This document shows, piece by piece, positions 35,459-44,192 of a stretch of 64,000 bases of DNA. Both the position numbers and the translations under genes were made by a program. Numbering within the stretch: the first letter of the stretch is position 1; each line of letters starts with the position of its first letter. Below the pieces are notes generated by a model that saw only the letters and a list, made by a program, of their open reading frames with translations, made no database searches and was not told the origin of the DNA. This stretch comes from Streptosporangium sp. NBC_01495 (lineage in GTDB: Bacteria > Actinomycetota > Actinomycetes > Streptosporangiales > Streptosporangiaceae): positions 5,394,001 to 5,458,000 of the forward strand of contig NZ_CP109430.1 of assembly GCF_036250735.1 (NCBI RefSeq), read 5' to 3'.

Positions 35459-36718
35459 TCAGGAGAACAGGGCGTGGCCCCAGTAGTCGCCCGCGTCGCG
35501 CACGCCCGGCGGGCAGGCGAACAGGCCGCTGGAGACGTGCTTGATGTACTCGTTGAGGGAGTCCTTCCCCGCCAGGGATCTCTGCACGGCGACGAACTGC
35601 CGGTGGGGATCGCGCTGGTAGGCGATGAAGAACAGCCCGGCGTCCAGGCGGCCCAGCCCGTCGGAGCCGTCCACGTAGTTGTAGCCCCGGCGCAGCAGCC
35701 GCGCGCCGCCGTTGTGGGACGGGTGCGCCAGCCGTACGTGCGCGTCGTCCTTGATCAGGGCTTCCCCGTCGGGGCCCTTGGCGTCGAAGTCGATCACGTC
35801 GAACTCGGCCTTCCCTCCCAGCGGGGCCCCCTCCCCCTTGTTCCGGCCGAAGATCTGCTCCTGTTCGGCCAGCGGCGCCCGGTCCCACGTCTCGACCAGC
35901 ATCCGGATCTTGCGGGTCACCAGGTAGCTGCCCCCGGTCATCCAGTCGGAGCCGTCGTCCGGCCCCACCCAGAGCTGCTCCCTCAGCAGCGCCACGTCCT
36001 CCAGCTTGAGGTTGGAGGTGCCGTCCTTGAAACCCATCAGGTTGCGCGGCGTCGCCTGCGCGCGCGAGGTCGACGACGTACGGCCGAAGCCGAGCTGGGA
36101 CCAGCGCACCGAGACCCGGCCGAAGCCGATGCGCGCCAGGTTGCGGATGGCGTGCACCGCCACCTGCGGGTCGTGCGCGCACGCCTGCACGCACAGGTCG
36201 CCGCCGGAGATCTCCGGCAGCAGCGCGTCACCGGGCAGGTGCGGCAGGTCGGCCAGCGCGGCCGGCCTGCGGGAGGCGAGCCCGAACCGGTCGTCGAACA
36301 GCGATCCGCCGAAGCCGACGGTCAGCGTCAGCCCGGAGGCGGGCAGGCCGAGGGCCTCGCCGGTGTCGTCGGGCGGCGCCTCGGGCTGGCCGCCGATCGC
36401 GCCGAACGCGCCCGCCTCCTGCCCCTGCGTCATCCGGGCCGCGGCGGCGGTCCACTCCTGCAGCAGCTCGGCCAGCTCCGCCTTCTTGTCCGTCGTCACG
36501 TCGAAGGAGACGAAGTGCAGCCGGTCCTGCGCCGGGGTGACGATGCCCGCCTGGTGCTCGCCGTAGAAGGGGACGGGATCGGAGGTGGAGGCGGCCTGGG
36601 CTGGGGCGGGCCCGCCTCCCGCCCCGCGCACCGCGATGGCGCCCGCGCCGGCGCCGGCGACCGCCACGCCCGCGGCGCCCATCCCGAACAGCTTCCTGCG
36701 GCTGATCCGCTCGCTCAT
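35459..36718 (-). CDS. efeB: EfeB: Tat-exported DyP-type heme peroxidase
   Basis: 419 residues. The twin-arginine signal SRRKLFGMGAAGVAVAGAGAGAIA is followed by a DyP peroxidase with the GFKDGTSN (GxxDG) motif and a C-terminal RRGYNYVDGSDGLGRLDAGLFFIAYQ heme-pocket segment. EfeB works with EfeU and EfeO in ferrous/heme-iron uptake at the cell surface. It is the last gene of the efeUOB operon, 35 bases after efeO. Catalytic Asp (in the GxxDG motif) and distal Arg are present, so it should be active. Confidence 0.93.
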   Translation of the reverse strand: MSERISRRKLFGMGAAGVAVAGAGAGAIAVRGAGGGPAPAQAASTSDPVPFYGEHQAGIVTPAQDRLHFVSFDVTTDKKAELAELLQEWTAAAARMTQGQEAGAFGAIGGQPEAPPDDTGEALGLPASGLTLTVGFGGSLFDDRFGLASRRPAALADLPHLPGDALLPEISGGDLCVQACAHDPQVAVHAIRNLARIGFGRVSVRWSQLGFGRTSSTSRAQATPRNLMGFKDGTSNLKLEDVALLREQLWVGPDDGSDWMTGGSYLVTRKIRMLVETWDRAPLAEQEQIFGRNKGEGAPLGGKAEFDVIDFDAKGPDGEALIKDDAHVRLAHPSHNGGARLLRRGYNYVDGSDGLGRLDAGLFFIAYQRDPHRQFVAVQRSLAGKDSLNEYIKHVSSGLFACPPGVRDAGDYWGHALFS

Positions 36719-36753
36719 CGAATCTCTCCCCTACGGCTACGGCGGGCCATCCG

Positions 36754-37908
36754 CTACTTGGCCACCACTGCGGCGATCTTGCTGATCGGCTCGGCGAGCG
36801 CGTTGATCGCGTCCGACAGCTTCTTGAGGTCGTCCTTGGACAGCTCGGTGTGCAGCTTCCAGCCGTCGCCCTTCCGGTGGGCGCCGAGCGCGGCCTCGGC
36901 GCCGGCGAACTTCTCGTCCAGCGTCGTCACCAGCTCGGGGGCGCGCTCCTCAAGGACGGGGCGGAGTGCCTGGACCGCGGCCTTCGAACCCTGCAGGTTG
37001 GCGTCGAAGTCCCACAGGTCGGTGTGCGAGTAGCGGTCCTCCTCGCCGGTGATCTTGCCGGAGGCGACCTCGTCGAGCAGGCCCTTGGCCCCGTTGGCGA
37101 GCAGCACGGGCGACAGCTCGGCCGCGTTGGACTGTTCCACGATGGTCTTGATGTCGGTCATCAGCTTGTCGGCGACCGGCCCGTCCTCGCTGACGTCCTT
37201 GGCGACCCAGAGGTCCTTCTCGATCTTGTGGAAGCCGGTCCACTCCTCGCCCTCGGCCACGTCGTTCTCGCGGGCGTCGATGGCCGGGTCGAGGTCGCCG
37301 AAGATCTCCGCGACCGGCTCGATCCGCTCCCAGTAGGTGCGGGAGACGGGGAAGAGCTCCTTGGCCCTGTCGATGTCCTCGGCCTTGACCGCGTCGACGA
37401 ACTCCTGTGTCTTGGTCAGCAGCGTGTCGCTCTGCGACCTGATGTAGCGCTTGTAGCCGGCGGTCGCCGCGGCGAGCTGGGCGTCGTCGCTGAGCGGCTT
37501 GTGCTCGCCGGTGACCTTGAGCGGTCCGCGGACGCCCTTGCCGACCATGCCGGGCTTGCAGGCGGTCTGGTAGCTGCCGGCCGGCAGCTCCACGATCACC
37601 TCGCGGGTCAGGCCGGGCACGATGTTCTCCACCTCGCCCATGACCCGGTCACCGGCGGCGTAGACGTAGAACTCGGTCACCTTGCTGCCGCCGTTGGTGA
37701 TGGAGAACGTCGAGGTGCCCGCGGGCACCTCGGTGACGGCGACCTTGCACTCGGTGTCGGTGGCGGCCACCGCGACGGGACCGCCCTTGGCCGGGGCGGC
37801 GGACGCTCCGGCGCCCGTGCCCGCGGTGGACGCGGTGGGCTCGGAGGAGCAGGCGGTGAGGCCGGCGAGCGCGAGAGCGCCCGCGGCGATGGCAAGGGAA
37901 GTGCGCAT
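36754..37908 (-). CDS. efeO: EfeO: iron-binding lipoprotein (cupredoxin plus M75/imelysin)
   Basis: 384 residues from the ATG at 37,908 (a TTG at 37,923 is less likely). Lipobox LTACSS marks a lipoprotein. A cupredoxin-like domain at about residues 40-125 (STFSITNGGSKVTEFYVY) precedes an imelysin/M75 domain with HKIEKDLW (HxxE-type metal site). EfeO captures iron and delivers it to EfeU. It is the middle gene of the operon: 21 bases separate its start from the efeU stop. Confidence 0.92.
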   Translation of the reverse strand: MRTSLAIAAGALALAGLTACSSEPTASTAGTGAGASAAPAKGGPVAVAATDTECKVAVTEVPAGTSTFSITNGGSKVTEFYVYAAGDRVMGEVENIVPGLTREVIVELPAGSYQTACKPGMVGKGVRGPLKVTGEHKPLSDDAQLAAATAGYKRYIRSQSDTLLTKTQEFVDAVKAEDIDRAKELFPVSRTYWERIEPVAEIFGDLDPAIDARENDVAEGEEWTGFHKIEKDLWVAKDVSEDGPVADKLMTDIKTIVEQSNAAELSPVLLANGAKGLLDEVASGKITGEEDRYSHTDLWDFDANLQGSKAAVQALRPVLEERAPELVTTLDEKFAGAEAALGAHRKGDGWKLHTELSKDDLKKLSDAINALAEPISKIAAVVAK

Positions 37909-37929
37909 GGTCGTCCTGTTCAAACGGTT

Positions 37930-38895
37930 TCAGCCCGCGGGCTGCGGGTCGGTCGGGGAAGACTGGGAACTCGGAGAACTCGGAGAACTCGGAGAAGGCG
38001 GGGAGGCCGGGGAGGCCGGGGACGCCGGGGACGCCGGGGACGCCGGGGACGCCGAGGAGGCGGTGGAGGCGGTGGACGAGGGGGTCGGACGGCCGTGTCG
38101 CGGCCTCAGGAAGAGGATGAGCGTCGGCACCGCGTAGGCGATCCACGCCACCGTCTCCAGCACGCTCGGCTGCGGGGTGATGTTGAACATCCCGGACAGC
38201 AGGGCGCCGTACCAGGAGTCGGCGGGCAGCACGCCGCTGATGTCGAAGGCATAGGTGGAAAGGCCCGGCAGGACACCGGCCTCCTGCAGGTCGTGCACGC
38301 CGTACTTGAGGATGCCGGCGGCGACCAGGATCAGCAGCAGGCCCGTCCAGGTGAAGAACGTGGTCAGGTTGATCCGCATCGCGCTGCGGTAGATGGCCCA
38401 GCCCAGCGCGACCGCGGTGAGCAGGCCCAGGCTGATCCCGATCAGCGGGACGGCGGTGGTGGTGGCCCCCTGCACGGAGGCGAAGAACAGCAGCGCGGTC
38501 TCCAGGCCCTCGCGCGCCACAGCGAGGAAGGCCATCACGACCACCGCGGTCGCGCCGACCTCCAGGGCCTGGCTCAGCCTGGCGCGCAACTCGCCGGAGA
38601 GGGTCCGGGCGGCGCGGCGCATCCAGAAGATCATCCAGGTGACGAACACGGCGGCGAGCAGCGAGGTGATCGCCTCGAACAGCTCCTGCTGCCGGTACTC
38701 CAGATGCGCGACGGTGAAGGTGAGCAGCGCGCCGAACGTGACCGACAGGACGAGGGCGGCGCCGACCCCGGCCCAGACGAGGGGCAGCCGGTCGCGCCGG
38801 TCGCTCTTGACGAGGAGCGCGACGAGCACGGAGACGACGAGCGTGGCCTCCAGGCCTTCGCGCAATCCAATGAGGTAGCTGGCGAACACCGTCAC
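37930..38895 (-). CDS. efeU: EfeU: FTR1-family iron permease
   Basis: 321 residues from a GTG. Seven or so membrane helices contain two REGLE iron-binding motifs (LIGLREGLEATLV near residue 14 and AREGLETALLFF near residue 125), the FTR1 hallmark. A cytoplasmic tail from about residue 275 is almost wholly Ser/Pro/Ala, encoded by short tandem repeats. An iron box lies just upstream, so the operon is probably repressed under iron-replete conditions by a DtxR/IdeR-type regulator. Confidence 0.93.
   Translation of the reverse strand: MTVFASYLIGLREGLEATLVVSVLVALLVKSDRRDRLPLVWAGVGAALVLSVTFGALLTFTVAHLEYRQQELFEAITSLLAAVFVTWMIFWMRRAARTLSGELRARLSQALEVGATAVVVMAFLAVAREGLETALLFFASVQGATTTAVPLIGISLGLLTAVALGWAIYRSAMRINLTTFFTWTGLLLILVAAGILKYGVHDLQEAGVLPGLSTYAFDISGVLPADSWYGALLSGMFNITPQPSVLETVAWIAYAVPTLILFLRPRHGRPTPSSTASTASSASPASPASPASPASPASPPSPSSPSSPSSQSSPTDPQPAG
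37966..38075. repeat. Short tandem repeats in the efeU 3' end
   Basis: Runs of a 9-base unit (GAACTCGGA) and then 10-9-base GACGCCGGG-type units encode the Ser/Pro/Ala tail of EfeU. Such arrays are prone to length variation by slippage. Confidence 0.65.
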
Positions 38896-39561
38896 TCCAT
38901 AGATGGAAAGCCTTACCTAAATTAGGGCAGGGCAACCTTACTCTTCGCAAGAGGACAAACCCACACAGGGGGTACGACTCTGAGCAGGGACGATGATCAC
39001 GACGGGCGCGTGACTCGCGCGTTTCCCGCGTGGAGCGCGCCACGAGGTCCCTGACGGGAGAATTCCCCCTCGGAGGGTGGGCGACACCGGGGGCCACCAT
39101 CGCGGCGTCCGGCCGCCAGACTCCCCTATCGGCGAGGATAGATCCGATGATTCGAAATCATCACGCGAACGACAAATGACACCCCGCTGACATGGACCGA
39201 TCCATTTCTGCCCCTGAGCTGGGTGTTTTCACGAAGAGGTTACTGTCTTTTTTCGGCACATCTCTTAAGTGTTGCGTTTAGGTGTCAGATCCTGTCAGGA
39301 TGACCGCAAGCGGTCCGATGTTACTCGGCGATGACATATACCGCTTCGCGTCTTCTGGTGGCGTTCCCCCGGACGAGAACCAGTCAGGAAAGGGCCACTG
39401 AGCTCCTCCTCGTGACGCGGCGATCGCTCATCGTCGGCCGGCCACGCCCGGCTCCGATCCCGATGGCGACGACCGCCGATCGACGTACCGGGCTCCGGTG
39501 GCTCCACCTTTCGGCGGACGTGCACGCACGAACAGTTCCGCAACTACCCGAAGGAGTTCAC
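38896..39561. other. Divergent promoter region of efeU and the GH71-like gene
   Basis: 666 bases. Besides the iron box it holds a small palindrome at 39,146-39,162 (GATGATT, CGA, AATCATC) and an AT-richer segment near 39,190-39,290. In-frame upstream extension of the GH71 gene to 39,331 lacks family similarity. AAGGAG at 39,551 serves the GTG start. Confidence 0.45.
38922..38940. promoter_or_regulatory. Iron box upstream of efeUOB
   Basis: TTAGGGCAGGGCAACCTTA matches the actinomycete DmdR/IdeR consensus TTAGGTTAGGCTAACCTAA (as recalled) at about 13 of 19 positions on one strand. It lies 27 bases before the efeU start. Confidence 0.65.
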
Positions 39562-41493
39562 GTGGCCGTCTCGCGTCGGAGGTTCATCACCTCCGTGGCA
39601 TCCGGGTCCGCTCTCGCCGCGGTGTCGTCGTCGCAGCTACTGTCCGCGCTGGGCAGCGCGGCCCGCGCCGACAGCCCCATCGGGGACGTGGTCGGGAAGA
39701 TCACCGTCGGCTACCAGGGCTGGTTCGCCTGCAAGGGCGACACCGCCCCCATCAACGGCTGGTGGCACTGGAGCGCCAACATGGGCCAAAGCCCCTCACC
39801 CACCAACAACACCATCGTCGCCTGGCCCGACACCCGCGAGTACACCAACACCTACCCCACCGCCTACGCCAACCTCAACAACGGCCGCCCCGCCACCCTG
39901 TTCTCCTCCTACGACCAGCAGACCGTCGACACCCACTTCCGCTGGATGCGCGAGAACAACATCGACACCGCCGCCCTGCAACGCTTCAACCCGATGGGCG
40001 GCGAAGGCCCCACCCGCGACGCCATGGCCACCAAGGTCCGCACCGCCGCAGAAGCCAACGGCCGCAAGTACTACATCATGTACGACGTCACCGACTGGAC
40101 GAACATGCAGCCGGAGATCAAAACCGACTGGCTCAACAAGATGAAAGCCCACACCACGTCGTCGGCCTACGCCATGCAGAACGGCAAACCCGTCGTCGGC
40201 ATCTGGGGTTTCGGCTTCAACGACCCCAAACGCCCCTGGGCACCCGGCCCCTGCCTGGAGGTCGTCAACTGGTTCAAAGCCCAAGGCTGCTACGTGATGG
40301 GCGGGGTACCCACCCACTGGCGCCGCGGCGTCGAGGACTCCCGGCCCGGCTTTCTGGACGTCTACCACGCCTTCCACATGATCTCCCCCTGGATGGTCGG
40401 CCGCATCGGCACCATCGCCGACGTCGACCACTTCCACACCAACGTCAACCTGCCCGACCAGGCCGACTGCGACGCCCACGGCATCGACTACCAACCCTGC
40501 GTGCTACCCGGCGACGTCACCACCCGCCAGCGCCGCCACGGCGACTTCATGTGGCGCCAGTTCTACAACATGGTCCGCATCGGCGCACAAGGCATCTACA
40601 TCTCCATGTTCGACGAGTACAACGAGGGCAACCAGATCGCCAAGACCGCCGAGACCCTCGCCGACGTCCCGGCCAACTCCGGCATGCTCGCCCTGGACGA
40701 GGACGGCACCGCCTGCTCGGCCGACTACTACCTACGCCTCACCGGCGACGGCGGCAGAATGCTCAAAGGCCAGATCCCCCTCACCCCCACCCGCCCCACC
40801 CCACCGATGACCGGAGGCGGGGGTGACGGGCAGGCGCCGACCGTGCCGGGCAATCTCGTCTCGACGGCGAAGACGGCCACCACCGTGACGCTCTCATGGT
40901 CGGCCTCCACCGACAACGTGGGAGTGGCCGGCTACCAGGTGCGCCGCGGCGGCACCGTCGTGGCCACCGTCCCGAACACGCCGTACACCGTGACCGGCCT
41001 GACCCCGGCCACGGCGTACAGCTTCACCGTCGTCGCGCGTGACGCGGCCGGCAACACCTCCGGCGCGTCGAACGCCGTGAGCGTGACCACGTCGGCGTCG
41101 TCGACCGCGGTGATCGCCCTGCGCTCCAGGGCCAACAGCCGCTACGTCAGCGCCGCCAACGGCTCGCCGCTGATCGCGAACGGGACGTCCGTCGGGACCG
41201 CGCAGCAGTTCGAGCGCGTCGACCTGGGCAACGGCAACGTGGGGCTGCGGGCGAGGCTCAACAACCAGTTCGTGTGCGCCGAGGGCGCCGGGGCGCAGCC
41301 GCTGATCGCCAACCGCCCCGCGGCCGGGGCGTGGGAGACCTTCCAGCTGGTCACCAACCCCAACGGGTCGGTCAGCCTCCGGGCACAGGTCAACGGCAAG
41401 TACGTGTGCGCCGAGGGCGCCGGGGCGCAGCCGCTCGTCGCCAACCGCGACGCGATCGGCCCGTGGGAGCAGTTCGACCTCGTGGCCGGCTGA
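39562..41493 (+). CDS. Tat-exported GH71/GH99-like glycoside hydrolase with FN3 and trefoil-like modules
   Basis: 643 residues from a GTG. Twin-arginine signal (SRRRFITSVASGSALAA) then an endo-glycosidase-type domain typical of GH71-like proteins (ITVGYQGWFACKGD, GWWHWSANMG, YYIMYDVTDW, VGIWGFGFNDPKRPW, ISMFDEYNEGNQIA). An FN3 domain spans about residues 430-515 (APTVPGNLVSTAK, TLSWSASTDNVGVAGYQV). A fascin/beta-trefoil-like end holds two near-identical repeats with VCAEGAGAQPL. It acts outside the cell, presumably on a polysaccharide. Exact substrate unknown. Confidence 0.83.
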   Translation: MAVSRRRFITSVASGSALAAVSSSQLLSALGSAARADSPIGDVVGKITVGYQGWFACKGDTAPINGWWHWSANMGQSPSPTNNTIVAWPDTREYTNTYPTAYANLNNGRPATLFSSYDQQTVDTHFRWMRENNIDTAALQRFNPMGGEGPTRDAMATKVRTAAEANGRKYYIMYDVTDWTNMQPEIKTDWLNKMKAHTTSSAYAMQNGKPVVGIWGFGFNDPKRPWAPGPCLEVVNWFKAQGCYVMGGVPTHWRRGVEDSRPGFLDVYHAFHMISPWMVGRIGTIADVDHFHTNVNLPDQADCDAHGIDYQPCVLPGDVTTRQRRHGDFMWRQFYNMVRIGAQGIYISMFDEYNEGNQIAKTAETLADVPANSGMLALDEDGTACSADYYLRLTGDGGRMLKGQIPLTPTRPTPPMTGGGGDGQAPTVPGNLVSTAKTATTVTLSWSASTDNVGVAGYQVRRGGTVVATVPNTPYTVTGLTPATAYSFTVVARDAAGNTSGASNAVSVTTSASSTAVIALRSRANSRYVSAANGSPLIANGTSVGTAQQFERVDLGNGNVGLRARLNNQFVCAEGAGAQPLIANRPAAGAWETFQLVTNPNGSVSLRAQVNGKYVCAEGAGAQPLVANRDAIGPWEQFDLVAG

Positions 41494-41498
41494 GCCGG

Positions 41499-41525
41499 TC
41501 GAACCGGTTGAACCGGTTGAACCGA
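41499..41525. repeat. GAACCGGTT direct repeat
   Basis: Three imperfect copies of a 10-base unit (GAACCGGTTG) just after the GH71-like stop. Each contains the palindrome AACCGGTT. Confidence 0.5.
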
Positions 41526-41568
41526 CAGGGACGGCTGCGATCGTGACCGGCTGAGACCACGTCCGCGC

Positions 41569-41639
41569 CGGGCGGGCCACAGTGCCCGCCCGACGCTTTC
41601 CAGCGTGTCCGGCGGCTCCAGGACCGGCGTCGGGCGGGC
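41569..41639. terminator. Overlapping mutually exclusive hairpins between convergent genes
   Basis: A 9-bp stem (CGGGCGGGC at 41,569 with 41,584-41,592) and a 13-bp stem (GCCCGCCCGACGC at 41,584 with 41,627-41,639) share an arm. This would give a terminator for each transcription direction between the GH71-like gene and the phosphate-transport genes. Confidence 0.55.
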
Positions 41640-41641
41640 GA

Positions 41642-41845
41642 TCATTTGGCGAGCATGACGTAGAGGCCGAGGACGATGCCGGCGGCCACGACCAGGAAGC
41701 AGAGCCCGGCTCCCGCGCGACCCGCCGTCCGCCCGCTGGACAGGCCGGCCAGGGCCAGGGAGAAGACGGCGACGAGTCCGGCGCCCGCCAGCAGCGAGGC
41801 GAGCAGCACCTTCCACAGCGCGTCCAGGTCGAGGTACTCGTTCAC
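41642..41845 (-). CDS. Small two-helix membrane protein coupled to pitA
   Basis: 67 residues from a GTG that overlaps the pitA stop (GTGA). Two hydrophobic helices: WKVLLASLLAGAGLVAVFSLALAGL and AGLCFLVVAAGIVLGLYVML. Small membrane proteins of this form often follow actinomycete pitA genes. The role is unknown; a transporter accessory is plausible. Confidence 0.75.
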   Translation of the reverse strand: MNEYLDLDALWKVLLASLLAGAGLVAVFSLALAGLSSGRTAGRAGAGLCFLVVAAGIVLGLYVMLAK

Positions 41846-42996
41846 GCGGCGTGCTCCCTCACCTTCGCGGCCGGGGCGAGGCGGCCGGCCCATTCGTCGT
41901 TGACGTTCCCGGCGTTGACCGGCTGGCGCCGCGAGGCCAGGTACAGCGCCCCCGACAGCACCAGGGCGACACCGAAGACGACGGCGACGCCCAGCGCGCC
42001 GCCGATCACGTTGGCGCCCGACCAGGCCAGCGCGCCGACCGCGGCCGCGGCCGGGAGGGTGATCAGCCACGCGGCCCCCATCCTGGCCGCGAGGCTCCAG
42101 CGGACCTCCGACAGGTGCTTGCCGATGCCGGAGCCGATCACCGAGCCCGTGCACACGTGCGTGGTCGACAGCGGGAAGCCGAAGTGGGAGGAGGCGAAGA
42201 TGACGGCCGCCGAGGAGCCCTCCGCCGCGAAACCCTGCGGGGTCTCGATCTCGGTCAGGCCCTTGCCGAGGGTACGGATCACCCGCCAGCCGCCCAGGTA
42301 GGTGCCCAGCGCGATGGCGGTCGCGCTGGCCACGATCACCCACGGCGGGGTTCCCGCGTCCTTGCCGATCGCACCGGCGGCGATCATCGCGAGGGTGATG
42401 ATGCCCATCGTCTTCTGCGCGTCGTTGGTGCCGTGGGCCAGGGAGACCAGCGAGGCCGAACCGATCTGGCCGTATCTGAACCCGCGGCCCCTGGTGCCGT
42501 CGGGGACGTTCCTGGTGATGACGTAGACCAGGTAGGTGCCGACGGTGGCCACCAGGATCGCCGCCAGCGGTGCCAGCACGGCCGGGATCAGCACCTTGGA
42601 CACGATCTCCGCGCCCTTGACGGCCGAGGCGCCAGCCGCGATCAGCGTGGCCCCGACCACACCGCCGATCAACGCGTGCGAGGAGCTGGAGGGGATGCCG
42701 AAGTACCAGGTCAGCAGGTTCCAGGCCAGGCCGCCGATCAGTCCGGCGAAGACGATCGTCAAGGTGATGGCGCCGGTCTCGACGATGCCGGTCGCGATGG
42801 TGGCCGCGACCTTCAGCGACAAAAACGCCCCGGCGAAGTTGAGCGCCGCCGAGAGCGCGACCGCGACCTTGGGGCGTAGCGCACCGGTGGCGATCGAGGT
42901 CGCCATGGCGTTGGCGGTGTCGTGAAAGCCGTTGGTGAAGTCGAAGGACAGCGCGGTGACGATCACGATGGCGAGCAACACGAAGTTCGCATCCAT
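41842..42996 (-). CDS. pitA: PitA-type inorganic phosphate transporter
   Basis: 384 residues with about ten membrane helices and both PHO4-family signatures: FDFTNGFHDTANAMAT near the N-terminus and SLAHGTNDAQKTMG in the second half, plus GIPSSSSHALIG and GFPLSTTHVCTGS. It imports phosphate (as metal phosphate) with protons. It is co-translated with a 67-residue membrane protein. No PHO box could be made out with confidence upstream. Confidence 0.93.
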   Translation of the reverse strand: MDANFVLLAIVIVTALSFDFTNGFHDTANAMATSIATGALRPKVAVALSAALNFAGAFLSLKVAATIATGIVETGAITLTIVFAGLIGGLAWNLLTWYFGIPSSSSHALIGGVVGATLIAAGASAVKGAEIVSKVLIPAVLAPLAAILVATVGTYLVYVITRNVPDGTRGRGFRYGQIGSASLVSLAHGTNDAQKTMGIITLAMIAAGAIGKDAGTPPWVIVASATAIALGTYLGGWRVIRTLGKGLTEIETPQGFAAEGSSAAVIFASSHFGFPLSTTHVCTGSVIGSGIGKHLSEVRWSLAARMGAAWLITLPAAAAVGALAWSGANVIGGALGVAVVFGVALVLSGALYLASRRQPVNAGNVNDEWAGRLAPAAKVREHAA

Positions 42997-43201
42997 GCCC
43001 GCAGATATGACACCTCAGAGGGCATCTATGCAGCTCAGCGAGCTCCATACGAAGAATTCATCTTCTCGTCGACCGCGCGTCACCTCGGGTGACGGAGATC
43101 ATCGGGGTCGTGTCCTCCCTCGCGCCGGGGTGCCCGTACGAATGGGAGGCCGTCCCGGGGTGGCCGTCCCAGGGGGTGTTCCGGAGGGCGTGGGCGATCG
43201 G

Positions 43202-44071
43202 TCAGAGGTATCCCCACTCGACGCAGATCTCGCGCAGTTCCTCCGGGATCTCCTCCGGGGCGGGCAGCGGCCTGCCCGGCTGGACCCTGCCGCTTCTGAT
43301 CTTGTCGCGCCAGTCCCCGATGCCCTTCACGAACTCCCCGTGCCCGTGGTCGCCGTACGTGATCATGCCGGGCTCGTAGCCGACCCCGAGGTAGGCGCAG
43401 ACTCGCCGCATCTCCGCCTCGGGATCGGCGACGATCGCCTCGTACGTCAGGGTGAGGCCGTCGAGCGTCCGCCTGGCCTCGGTGAGGTAGCGCATGTACT
43501 GCAGGGTGTGCCGGATCGCCTCCGCCCAGGGGCGCTCCAGCGGAGCGGCCTCGTGCCACGACAGGGCGATCGAGGCGGGATGGCGCATCAGGAAGACGTA
43601 GCGCGCGTCGGGCCAGCAGGTCGCGAGGCGCCGGTGGGCGAAGACGTTGCTGGGCGTCTTGTCGACGATGATCTGCTTGCCGCTCCCGGCCAGCTCGCGG
43701 TGGAGCATGCGGTCCCACAGGATGTGCTCGATGTCGCTGGCGGAGATGCCGAGCGTCTCCATCGCCTGGCGCAGCGGGTCGGTGGTCATCGTGACCGCCA
43801 GGCGCCGCACGTGCAGCTCGTGCGGCGCGTGGATCCGGGAGTGGCTGTTCAGCATGACGCGCAGCAGGGTGGAGCCGGACCTCACCGGCGACAGCACGAA
43901 CACCGGTTCGCGCAGCAGCCGGTCGACCTCCGGATCGGCCGGTGGCCGGGGAACGTCCACGGGAGGGGGCGGAGGCGGGGGCTGCGGGGGCGTGACCTTA
44001 CGCCGCACCCGGGTGATGTTGTAGCCCGTCATCCCTTCAAGAGCCGTGTTGACTCTGGTCTTCCACGCCAT
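43202..44071 (-). CDS. Sulfotransferase-family protein
   Basis: About 289 residues from the ATG at 44,071 (an ATG at 44,098 is the alternative; neither has a clear ribosome binding site). The 5'-phosphosulfate loop SPVRSGSTLLRVML and the 3'-phosphate motif VFLMRHPASIALS of PAPS-dependent sulfotransferases are intact. A proline run (PPQPPPPPPPVDVPRPP) lies near residues 28-43. It could sulfate a glycan, lipid or small molecule. No pathway partners adjoin it. Confidence 0.85.
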   Translation of the reverse strand: MAWKTRVNTALEGMTGYNITRVRRKVTPPQPPPPPPPVDVPRPPADPEVDRLLREPVFVLSPVRSGSTLLRVMLNSHSRIHAPHELHVRRLAVTMTTDPLRQAMETLGISASDIEHILWDRMLHRELAGSGKQIIVDKTPSNVFAHRRLATCWPDARYVFLMRHPASIALSWHEAAPLERPWAEAIRHTLQYMRYLTEARRTLDGLTLTYEAIVADPEAEMRRVCAYLGVGYEPGMITYGDHGHGEFVKGIGDWRDKIRSGRVQPGRPLPAPEEIPEELREICVEWGYL

Positions 44072-44192
44072 GACCAGCACCGTAGGGAGCCCAGGCATCG
44101 GGAAAGTGAACGTGACCTGTGGGTTGGGGTGCCGCGCCGCGCGACCGCCGCCGCACGGCGCGGCCCTTCCTCAGGTACGGATCAGGTGTGGA

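Noticed and set aside
38010..38075. The GC-rich tandem array as a CRISPR or structural RNA
   Set aside because: The units are 9-10 bases, uninterrupted and in frame with the EfeU C-terminus, so they are a coding repeat.
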